Origin: JAUREX01 sp044356825
GTDB taxonomy: Bacteria; Pseudomonadota; Alphaproteobacteria; Rhodobacterales; Rhodobacteraceae
Direction: 5' to 3'
Assembly (NCBI GenBank): GCA_044356825.1
Contig: JBIKVM010000057.1
Location: 1 to 14,020, forward strand
Length of the DNA stretch: 14,020 bases
This document shows positions 7,705-14,020 of the stretch, in pieces. The first letter of the stretch is position 1, and every line of letters begins with the position of its first letter. The notes beneath the pieces are model-generated. The model was given only the letters and a program-made list of their open reading frames with translations, searched no databases and had not been told where the DNA came from. The translations under genes and the position numbers were made by a program.

Positions 7705-9714
7705 TCAGAGGCCGAGCGCGGCCTTGCGCCCCTCGTGAAAGGCGTAGGCCGCCTGGCGCGGCGCCGCGCAATCGCCGATGCGCTCCACCGTCTTGCCCGC
7801 GAAGGTCTCGGGGAAGGGATCGAACGCCACGTTCGTCGTCGCCATCACGAGCGCCGAGGCCGCGACCGTCGTCTCCGCCCCCGTGAGCAGGCTGCGCAGC
7901 GTCGCGCCGTTGCCGTGCCAGCGGGTGATGACATGTTCGGTCACGAAGCGCGCCCCGAGGTGGGCGAGCCGCCCCCGCGCCGGGCCATCGGCCGAGGTGC
8001 GCTGGATCTCCTTGCCCACGAAGGCGTCCGGGGTGACGAGGATGACCTGCCGCCCCTCCTCGGCCATGTGCCAGGCGGTGCCGACGCCGCGCCAGGTCCC
8101 GCCCTCGTCATAGAGGATCACCGCATCGCCGAGGCGAGCCTCGCGGCGCATGACATCCTCGGCCGCCCAGACGTTGCCGTTCTCGATCCCGGGCAGGCGG
8201 GGGGCCGAGGGCAGCCAGCGCTGGCGCGCGTCGGGGTCGGGCAGCGAGCCGGTGGCAAGGATGATGGCATCGGCAGGATACGCCGCGATATCATGGACTT
8301 CGAGCGGAGTATTGAGGTTCAGGGCGACGCCAAGGCGGTCGAACTCGCGCTCATACCAACCGAGCAGGTCGAGGATCTGGGCCCGGCGCGGCTGCTGCCC
8401 CGCAAGTCGGAACTGCCCGCCAATCTGCGGGGCCGCCTCGGCGATCTCGACCCGGTGGCCGCGCAGTGCCGCCGTGCGCGCGGCCTCGAGCCCCGCGGGC
8501 CCGGCGCCCACGACCAGGACTTGGCGCGCCGCGGGCGCAGGTTCCACCCGGTCGCCGCCCCACTCCCATTCGCGCCCGACCGAGGGGTTGATCAGGCATG
8601 AGATCCAGTAATCGCGCGACCGCCGCCCCCAGCACATCTGGTTGCACGAGATGCAGCCGCGCACCTCTTCGGCCCGGCCGGCCATGGCCTTCGCGGCCAG
8701 ATAGGGGTCAGCGATCTGGCCACGCACGATCGAGACGAGGTCGGCCTGCCCCGCGGCGATGATGGCTTCGGCGTTTTCGGGCGTGCGGACATGGGCCTCG
8801 GAGGTGATCCTCGCGTGGCGCACGGCGGATTTCAGCACCTCGGTGACCGGCGCGGTCAGCTTTTCGGCGAAAAGGAAGGTCGGCATCAGCCGCTCGAAGT
8901 CGAGATAGCCGCCGTGGCCGCAGGTGACGTAATCGACATGGCCCGTCGCGTCGTGCAGCGCCACGATCTCGGCCAGGCTCTCGACCGAGAGCGTCACCTC
9001 GTGGGCATCCGAGGTCGAGACGGCGAGGCCGATGATGAAATCCTCGCCGCAGGCCCGCCGGATCCCCTCGATGACCCGGCGCGAGAATCGAGTGCGGTTC
9101 TCGAGGCTGCCGCCCCAGCGGTCGTCGCGGGTGTTCGACCAAGGTGTCCAAAACTGATCGAGGAGCGAATGATAGGCCGCCCACACCTCCACCCCCTGAA
9201 AGCCCGCCTTGTGGCAGCGGATGGCGGCGGCGATGTGGGCCTCGATCAGTTCCTCGATCTCGGCCTCGGTCATGCGGTGCGAGCCGTCGCTGTCGTGATA
9301 GCTCGGATGCCCGGAGGGCGACCAGTGGGGCGCGAAGCTCAGATCGGAATCACCATGCGCCCCGATGTGGTAGAGTTGCTGGAGGATGACGGCCCCCTCG
9401 GCGCGGACGGCCTCGGTGATGGCGCGGAAATGCGGGATCACGGCATCATCGCCGTGCAGATAGTTGCCACGCGTCAGCACCCCCGTGCGATGGACGGGAA
9501 CCGGCTCCATCACGATCATCGCGGCACCGCCGCGCGCGCGTTCGAGGATGTAGCCGCGCGTGCGCGCCCCCGGCAGGCCCATGTCGGACATGTTGTTGGT
9601 ATGGGCGCCAAAGACGATCCGGTTGCGCAGCCGGTGTCCGCGCAGATCGATGGGCGAGGTCAGATGCGGATGCGGGTGCGACCGGCCCGCCGGCCCCGGT
9701 GCGTTTCCTGCCAT
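7705..9714 (-). CDS. OYE-type FMN/4Fe-4S/FAD oxidoreductase, trimethylamine dehydrogenase/2,4-dienoyl-CoA reductase class
   Basis: Soluble flavoenzyme of 669 residues, the normal length for this three-part class. Residues 15-345 form the FMN-binding old-yellow-enzyme barrel (LRNRIVFGAHTNNMSD; RWGGSLENRTRF). Cys354, Cys357, Cys361 and Cys373 give C-x2-C-x3-C-x11-C, the spacing of the dienoyl-CoA reductase 4Fe-4S site. A GAGPAG dinucleotide motif (403-408) opens the FAD/NAD(P)-binding half. Substrate is unknown; relatives act on unsaturated acyl-CoAs, methylated amines, N-methylproline or serve mycofactocin loci. At the active-site strand (178-183, WAAYHS) residues aligned with the trimethylamine dehydrogenase Tyr and His, and with the dienoyl-CoA reductase Tyr, are Trp, Tyr and Ser, so neither textbook activity should be assumed. 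I chose the ATG at 9712-9714 with GGGGA just upstream. Upstream in-frame sequence overlaps murI and is low in family resemblance. It lies 73 bases after murI on the same strand. Confidence 0.92.
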   Translation of the reverse strand: MAGNAPGPAGRSHPHPHLTSPIDLRGHRLRNRIVFGAHTNNMSDMGLPGARTRGYILERARGGAAMIVMEPVPVHRTGVLTRGNYLHGDDAVIPHFRAITEAVRAEGAVILQQLYHIGAHGDSDLSFAPHWSPSGHPSYHDSDGSHRMTEAEIEELIEAHIAAAIRCHKAGFQGVEVWAAYHSLLDQFWTPWSNTRDDRWGGSLENRTRFSRRVIEGIRRACGEDFIIGLAVSTSDAHEVTLSVESLAEIVALHDATGHVDYVTCGHGGYLDFERLMPTFLFAEKLTAPVTEVLKSAVRHARITSEAHVRTPENAEAIIAAGQADLVSIVRGQIADPYLAAKAMAGRAEEVRGCISCNQMCWGRRSRDYWISCLINPSVGREWEWGGDRVEPAPAARQVLVVGAGPAGLEAARTAALRGHRVEIAEAAPQIGGQFRLAGQQPRRAQILDLLGWYEREFDRLGVALNLNTPLEVHDIAAYPADAIILATGSLPDPDARQRWLPSAPRLPGIENGNVWAAEDVMRREARLGDAVILYDEGGTWRGVGTAWHMAEEGRQVILVTPDAFVGKEIQRTSADGPARGRLAHLGARFVTEHVITRWHGNGATLRSLLTGAETTVAASALVMATTNVAFDPFPETFAGKTVERIGDCAAPRQAAYAFHEGRKAALGL

Positions 9715-9741
9715 CGCGTCCCCATAGGCTTCCCCGTGCAC

Positions 9742-9770
9742 AGGATGGCACCGTTGCCAGGACTTGGCAA
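9742..9770 (-). promoter_or_regulatory. Inverted repeat TTGCCA-N5-TGGCAA and weak promoter before the oxidoreductase gene
   Basis: TTGCCA (9754-9759) and TGGCAA (9765-9770) form perfect six-base arms around GGACT in the 73-base gap between murI and the oxidoreductase gene. On the minus strand the first arm can serve as a -35 (TTGCCA), with CATCCT (plus 9742-9747) as a poor -10 at 17-base spacing, so the repeat would overlap the promoter like an operator. Alternatively it is a hairpin at the murI mRNA end, though no T-run follows. Confidence 0.35.
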
Positions 9771-9787
9771 ACGCGGCCTGTGGCGGG

Positions 9788-10600
9788 TCAGGCGGCCTCG
9801 AACCGCACCGGGCGGCGCAGGAACTGCGTTGCGCGGTCCGAGACCTGCTGCGGCGTGCCGGTGGTGAGGAAGCGCGCGACGCGCCCCTCGCCCACGAAGG
9901 CGGGGCGGCGGGCGAGATAGTCCGCGAGGCTCTCGGCCACGATCTCGGCCTGGGAATAGACGCGCACGCCGGGGCCGAGGGCGGCGGCGAAGACATCTTG
10001 CAGCAGCGGGTAATGGGTGCAGCCGAGCACCGCGGCCTCGGGGTGGGGCATGCGGCGCTTCAGCGCCTCGACATGGCTGCGCACCAGCGCCTCGGCCAGG
10101 ATCGCATCGCCCGCCTCGATCGCATCGACGACGCCCCCGCAGGGCTGGGCTTCGACATCGACGCCGATCGCGCGAAACGCAAGCTCGCGCTGAAAGGCGC
10201 GGCTCGCGACCGTCGCGGGCGTAGCGAAGAGGGCGACATGCTTCACCGCGACCTCGCGCGGGGGGGAATTGTCGCCCCATTGCCGTTCGGTCAGCGCCTC
10301 GATCAGCGGGACGAACACGCCGAGCACGCGCTTGTCGCGCGGCACCCAGCTTTCCTGCATCCGCTTCAGCGCCGCGGCCGAGGCGGTATTGCAGGCAAGG
10401 ATCACGAGGTCGCAGCCCTCGGCCCAGAGCCGCTCCACCCCCCGGCAGGTCAGGCGGAAGATGTCGTCGGCGTCGCGCACCCCATAGGGCGCGTGCCGGT
10501 TGTCGCCGTAATAGACGAAGGCGACATCGGGCAGCCGGCGCGCCACCGCATCAAGGACCGTGAGGCCCCCCAGACCCGAATCGAAGACGCCGACCGCCAT
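9788..10600 (-). CDS. murI: Glutamate racemase
   Basis: Cytoplasmic cofactor-independent racemase of 270 residues that converts L-glutamate to the D-glutamate needed for peptidoglycan. The N-terminal VGVFDSGLGGLTVL holds Asp7 and the glycine-rich phosphate/substrate loop. YYGDNRHAPYG follows. The two catalytic cysteines are Cys70 in LACNTAS and Cys194 in LGCTHYPLL, in the two mirror-related domains. All key motifs are present and length is typical (about 265-285). I prefer the ATG at 10598-10600, giving MAVGVFDSG, with a GGGGGA stretch a few bases upstream. An ATG at 10625-10627 would add nine residues not seen in the family. The gene follows the indolepyruvate oxidoreductase gene by 60 bases on the same strand and may be transcribed with it. 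No functional link between them is apparent beyond position. Confidence 0.97.
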   Translation of the reverse strand: MAVGVFDSGLGGLTVLDAVARRLPDVAFVYYGDNRHAPYGVRDADDIFRLTCRGVERLWAEGCDLVILACNTASAAALKRMQESWVPRDKRVLGVFVPLIEALTERQWGDNSPPREVAVKHVALFATPATVASRAFQRELAFRAIGVDVEAQPCGGVVDAIEAGDAILAEALVRSHVEALKRRMPHPEAAVLGCTHYPLLQDVFAAALGPGVRVYSQAEIVAESLADYLARRPAFVGEGRVARFLTTGTPQQVSDRATQFLRRPVRFEAA

Positions 10601-10660
10601 GCCATCCCCCGCCGTCCTTAGCCCCATAGCCCTGGGCGCGCGGGAAATCCATGCGCAACG

Positions 10661-13600
10661 CTACTCGGCCGCGAGCGCCCTTGGCCCCGAGCCTGCGCGA
10701 AACGCCGCCAGCAGCGCCGCGCGCCGTGCCTCGGCCTTTTCGGCGTTGGCGGCCTTGACCGGGCCGAAGCCCCGGATCTCGAGCGGGAGGTCGGCGAGCG
10801 CCAGCGCAGCGGCGCGCCGGTCGGGGGTGAAGGCGGCGATGACCTCGGCCATGTCGGCCTCGTATCGCGCGATGAGGGCGCGTTCCATCCGCCGCTCGGC
10901 CGACCAGCGGAAGGGGTCGAGCGGCCCGCCGCGCAGGCCGCGCAGGGCGGCAAGCGCGCGGAAGGCGACGATCACCCACGGCCCGAAGGCGCGCTTTTTC
11001 GGGCGGCCGGCGGTGTCGCGGCCGGGCAGGAAGGGCGGCGCGAGGTGGAAGGTCGGGCGCAGGTCGCCCTCGAATTCCGCCCGGGCGCGGTCGAGCGTCT
11101 GCAGGTGCAGCCGTGCGACCTCGTATTCGTCCTTGACGGCCAGAAGCTTGTGATAGCCCAGCGCGATCGCGGCCCGCAGCGCCGGGTCGGGCGCGCGATC
11201 GACAAGGGCGCGGAAGCGGCGCACCAGCCCCTCGCCGCCGTAGTCGCGCAGGTGCCGCTCGCGAATCCGCAGCGCCGCCTCGGGGTCGGCCGCGGGGGCG
11301 GGTTCGGGGGCGGCCGCGGGGGCGAGGAGGGCCGCGGCATCGGCCGGGTGCAGCGCGGCCCAGCGGCCGATCTCGAACGCGCGCAGGTTGCCCGCGACCG
11401 CCGCGCCGTTCAGCTCGACCGCGCGGCGGATCGCCGCGAGCCCGAGCGGGATCAGGCCCCGCTGCCATGCGGCGCCGAAAACCACCATATTGGCAAAGAT
11501 CGTGTCGCCCAGCGTGGCGCGCGCCAGCGCCGTCGCATCGACAAAGGCCACCCCCGCGCCCAGACGCGCCGCGAGGGCGCCGCGCAGGCCCTGCCCCGGC
11601 AGGCGGAAGCCCGGATCGCGGGTGAAGGCGCCAGTGACGCCCTCGTGGCTGTTGACGACCGCGCCCGTCCGCCCTGCCGCCGTCAGCCCGAGCGTGCGGG
11701 CCCCCGCGCTCACCACCAGATCGCCGCCGATGAGGGCGTCGGCCTCGGCGAGCGAGACGCGGATCGCGCCGATGTCCTCGGGGCGCTCGGCGATGCGGGC
11801 GTGGATGTGGACCGCGCCCCCCTTCTGCGCGAGGCCCGCCATCTCGATCATCCCCACGCCCCGCCCCTCGAGATGCGCGGCCATGGCGAGGATCGCGCCC
11901 ACCGTCACGACGCCCGTCCCGCCCACGCCCGTCAGCACGATGTTGTGGGTGCCCCGGATCGGCGGCAGCGCGGGCCCCGGCATCTCGGGCAGGGTCAGAT
12001 CCGACGGGGCGGCGGCGCGCGGCCGGGCGCCTTCGAGTGTCACGAAACTCGGGCAGAAGCCCGAGAGGCAAGAGAAATCCTTGTTGCAGGCGGACTGGTC
12101 GATGGCGCGCTTGCGGCCGAATTCGGTCTCGACCGGCTGGATCGCGACGCAGTTCGATTGCACGCCGCAATCGCCGCAGCCCTCGCAGACATCGGTGTTG
12201 ATGAAGACGCGCCGGTCGGGGTCGGCAAAGGCGCCGCGCTTGCGCCGGCGGCGCTTTTCGGCCGCGCAGGTCTGGACATAGAGGATGACCGAGACGCCCG
12301 GCAGCGTCGCATAGCGCCGCTGCACCGCATCGAGCGCGTCGCGCTCGGCCACCTCGATCCCCTGCGGAAAGGCCGCGAGGTCGAGCCCCTCCTTGGGGTC
12401 GTGGACGAGCGCGAGGTGCCGCACCCCCATGCCGCGCAGCTCATGCGCGATCCGCGCCGCCGTCAGCCCGCCGTCGTTGCCCTGCCCGCCCGTCATGGCG
12501 ACGGCGTCGTTGTAGAGGATCTTGTAGGTGATGGTCGTTCCCGCCGCGATGGCCGCGCGGATCGCCTGCACGCCCGAATGGTTGTAGGTGCCATCGCCCA
12601 TGTTCTGGAACACATGCCCGCGGGTCGAGAAGGGCGCCTCGCCGATCCAGTTCGCGCCCTCGCCGCCCATGTGGGTGAAGCCCAGCGTCTCGCGGTCCAT
12701 CCACTGGACCATGTAGTGGCAGCCGATGCCCGCATAGGCGCGGCTGCCCTCGGGCACGCGGGTCGAGGAGTTGTGCGGGCAGCCGGCGCAGAAATAGGGC
12801 AGCCGCGTCGCGATCTCGGTTGCGTCGTCGGCGCGCATGGCGGCCTCGAGCCGCGCGCGCGCGGCCGCGAGCGCCTCGGTCCGCACCCCCGCGGCCTCGA
12901 GCGTGCGGGCGATGGCAAGGGCGATCTGCACGGGGTCGAGCGCGTAGCTCTCGGGCAAGAGCACCTCACCCGCGAGGTCGCGCCCGCCGATGATGCGCAA
13001 GCCGCCGCGGGTGTTGAAGAGGATCTCCTTGGCCTGCCCCTCGATCAGCTTGCGCTTTTCCTCGACGCAGAGGATGACCTCGAGCCCCTCGGCCCATTCC
13101 CGCAACCCCTCGGGTTCGAGCGGCCAGACCTGCCCGACCTTGCGCGTGGTGATGCCGAGCGCGCGAGCTGCCTCGGCATCGAGCCCGAGCAGCCCGAGCG
13201 CCGATTGCAGGTCGAGCCAGCTCTTGCCCGCGGCCATGAGCCCGATGCGCGCCCCCGCGCCGCCCCAGACGCGCCGGTCGATGCCGTTGGCGCGCGCGAA
13301 CGCCAGCGCCGCGGGCAGCTTCAGCGCATGGAGCCGCGCCTCCTGCGCCTGCGGGGTGTCGATGAGGCGGATGGCGCCGCCGCCCTCGGGCATGGGGAAA
13401 TCGGGCAGCACGAACGCCATCCGCCCCGGCCTGCCATCGACGACGGCCGTCGATTCGACCGTATCCTTCATGGTCTTGAGCCCAACCCAGAGGCCGGAAA
13501 AGCGCGAGAGCGCAAAGCCGTAGAGGCCGAAGTCGAGGATCTCCTGCACACCCGCGGGCGAGAGCACCGGCATCCCCGCCGCGATCATGCCGCCTTCGGA

Positions 13601-14020
13601 CTGGTGCAGCGTGGTCGAGGATTCGCCCGTGTGATCGTCGCCCATCGCCATCAGCACGCCGCCAAGCGCCGCGCTGCCCGCCATGTTGGCGTGGCGCATC
13701 ACGTCGCCCGACCGGTCCACCCCCGGCCCCTTGCCATACCAGAGCGCGAAGACCCCCTCGACCCGCCCCTCGCCGCGCAGATGCGCCTGCTGGGTGCCCC
13801 AGATCGCCGTCGCCGCCAGATCCTCGTTGAGGCCGGGCTGAAAGCGGATATCGGCCGGGCCCAGCACTCCCGCCGCCCGCACCATCTGCTGATCGACCGC
13901 CCCGAGCGGCGAGCCGCGATAGCCCGTGACATAGCCCGCCGTCCTCAGCCCCGCCGCCCGGTCGCGCGCCGCCTGCATGAGCATGAGCCGCACGAGCGCC
14001 TGCGTGCCATTGAGCAGCAC
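10661..14020 (-). CDS. Fused indolepyruvate ferredoxin oxidoreductase, N-terminus cut by window
   Basis: Thiamine-diphosphate, iron-sulfur enzyme that oxidatively decarboxylates aryl pyruvates (indole-, phenyl-, hydroxyphenylpyruvate) to arylacetyl-CoA, reducing ferredoxin, in aromatic amino-acid breakdown. Archaeal enzymes split this over two subunits (IorA and IorB); here both are in one chain, as in many aerobic proteobacteria. 1119 residues are visible. The frame is open at the right edge and begins in the family motif LNGTQALVRL, so roughly 15-25 N-terminal residues are missing (from the family's usual start). Seen in order: pyrimidine-binding domain with GYRGSPLGAVDQQ; CAGC at 411-414; TPP-binding GDGTYNHSG near 475; ferredoxin-like segment with C612-x2-C615-x2-C618-x5-C624 and C645-x5-C651-x4-C656; gamma-type domain with GVGGTGVVTVGA near 690; an Ala/Pro-rich linker near 900; and a C-terminal domain ending at TAG (10661-10663). 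No frameshift is seen. murI follows by 60 bases. Confidence 0.96.
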   Translation of the reverse strand: MLLNGTQALVRLMLMQAARDRAAGLRTAGYVTGYRGSPLGAVDQQMVRAAGVLGPADIRFQPGLNEDLAATAIWGTQQAHLRGEGRVEGVFALWYGKGPGVDRSGDVMRHANMAGSAALGGVLMAMGDDHTGESSTTLHQSEGGMIAAGMPVLSPAGVQEILDFGLYGFALSRFSGLWVGLKTMKDTVESTAVVDGRPGRMAFVLPDFPMPEGGGAIRLIDTPQAQEARLHALKLPAALAFARANGIDRRVWGGAGARIGLMAAGKSWLDLQSALGLLGLDAEAARALGITTRKVGQVWPLEPEGLREWAEGLEVILCVEEKRKLIEGQAKEILFNTRGGLRIIGGRDLAGEVLLPESYALDPVQIALAIARTLEAAGVRTEALAAARARLEAAMRADDATEIATRLPYFCAGCPHNSSTRVPEGSRAYAGIGCHYMVQWMDRETLGFTHMGGEGANWIGEAPFSTRGHVFQNMGDGTYNHSGVQAIRAAIAAGTTITYKILYNDAVAMTGGQGNDGGLTAARIAHELRGMGVRHLALVHDPKEGLDLAAFPQGIEVAERDALDAVQRRYATLPGVSVILYVQTCAAEKRRRRKRGAFADPDRRVFINTDVCEGCGDCGVQSNCVAIQPVETEFGRKRAIDQSACNKDFSCLSGFCPSFVTLEGARPRAAAPSDLTLPEMPGPALPPIRGTHNIVLTGVGGTGVVTVGAILAMAAHLEGRGVGMIEMAGLAQKGGAVHIHARIAERPEDIGAIRVSLAEADALIGGDLVVSAGARTLGLTAAGRTGAVVNSHEGVTGAFTRDPGFRLPGQGLRGALAARLGAGVAFVDATALARATLGDTIFANMVVFGAAWQRGLIPLGLAAIRRAVELNGAAVAGNLRAFEIGRWAALHPADAAALLAPAAAPEPAPAADPEAALRIRERHLRDYGGEGLVRRFRALVDRAPDPALRAAIALGYHKLLAVKDEYEVARLHLQTLDRARAEFEGDLRPTFHLAPPFLPGRDTAGRPKKRAFGPWVIVAFRALAALRGLRGGPLDPFRWSAERRMERALIARYEADMAEVIAAFTPDRRAAALALADLPLEIRGFGPVKAANAEKAEARRAALLAAFRAGSGPRALAAE

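Noticed and set aside
6629..7771. Minus-strand open frame of 380 codons opposite the AbrB-type gene
   Set aside because: Its composition is dominated by Arg, Gln, His and Asp without a domain, whereas the plus strand gives a duplicated membrane protein.
8791..9867. Plus-strand open frame of 358 codons opposite the flavin oxidoreductase
   Set aside because: It is antisense to a conserved domain with good family motifs and shows none of its own; GC-rich DNA leaves such frames open.
9715..9996. N-terminal extension of the flavin oxidoreductase to the ATG at 9996
   Set aside because: The extra 94 residues overlap murI, are rich in Ser/Arg/Pro and have no family counterpart; the ATG at 9714 gives a normal length.
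10551..12170. Long minus-strand open frame of 539 codons in another frame of the oxidoreductase gene
   Set aside because: The product is an Arg/Gly/Ala-rich low-complexity chain, typical of out-of-frame reading of GC-rich DNA; the real frame has clear enzyme motifs throughout.

Overview
This window is GC-rich DNA with dense, uninterrupted coding. Protein content and style suggest an alphaproteobacterium, most likely in or near the Rhodobacteraceae; this is inferred from general family resemblance, as no search was run. There are seven protein genes, two of them cut by the window edges. I see no rRNA or tRNA gene, CRISPR array, insertion sequence, phage gene or integration site, and no gene-free stretch above 300 bases.

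Layout from left to right. (1) 1-4470, plus strand: gltB, the large subunit of NADPH-glutamate synthase, lacking only its extreme 5' end. (2) 4485-5459, minus: an SbtA-like (DUF897) membrane permease that converges on gltB. A GC-rich hairpin lies in the 14-base gap and overlaps the permease stop codon. (3) 5562-6449, plus: a LysR-type regulator of LrhA/HexA type, divergent from the permease. Their 102-base shared spacer holds an ATC-N9-GAT LysR box. (4) 6620-7681, plus: an AbrB/PF05145 polytopic membrane protein, preceded by a 170-base spacer with two small hairpins and a perfect 10-base palindrome. (5) 7705-9714, minus: an old-yellow-enzyme/4Fe-4S/FAD oxidoreductase of the trimethylamine dehydrogenase/2,4-dienoyl-CoA reductase class. 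(6) 9788-10600, minus: glutamate racemase murI. (7) 10661-14020, minus: a fused indolepyruvate ferredoxin oxidoreductase, lacking its N-terminus at the window edge.

Functionally the window combines core nitrogen and wall metabolism (gltB, murI), aromatic 2-oxoacid oxidation (the fused oxidoreductase), a flavin/iron-sulfur oxidoreductase of unknown substrate, and a small transport and regulation block in the middle. The three minus-strand genes at the right are co-directional with gaps of 60 and 73 bases and may be partly co-transcribed. An inverted repeat before the oxidoreductase gene could give it separate control.

I did not find a clearly undescribed system. The best leads are the LysR regulator between two transporter-like genes with a visible operator candidate, the SbtA-like permease with no adjacent SbtB, and the oxidoreductase whose active-site strand differs from both textbook relatives.
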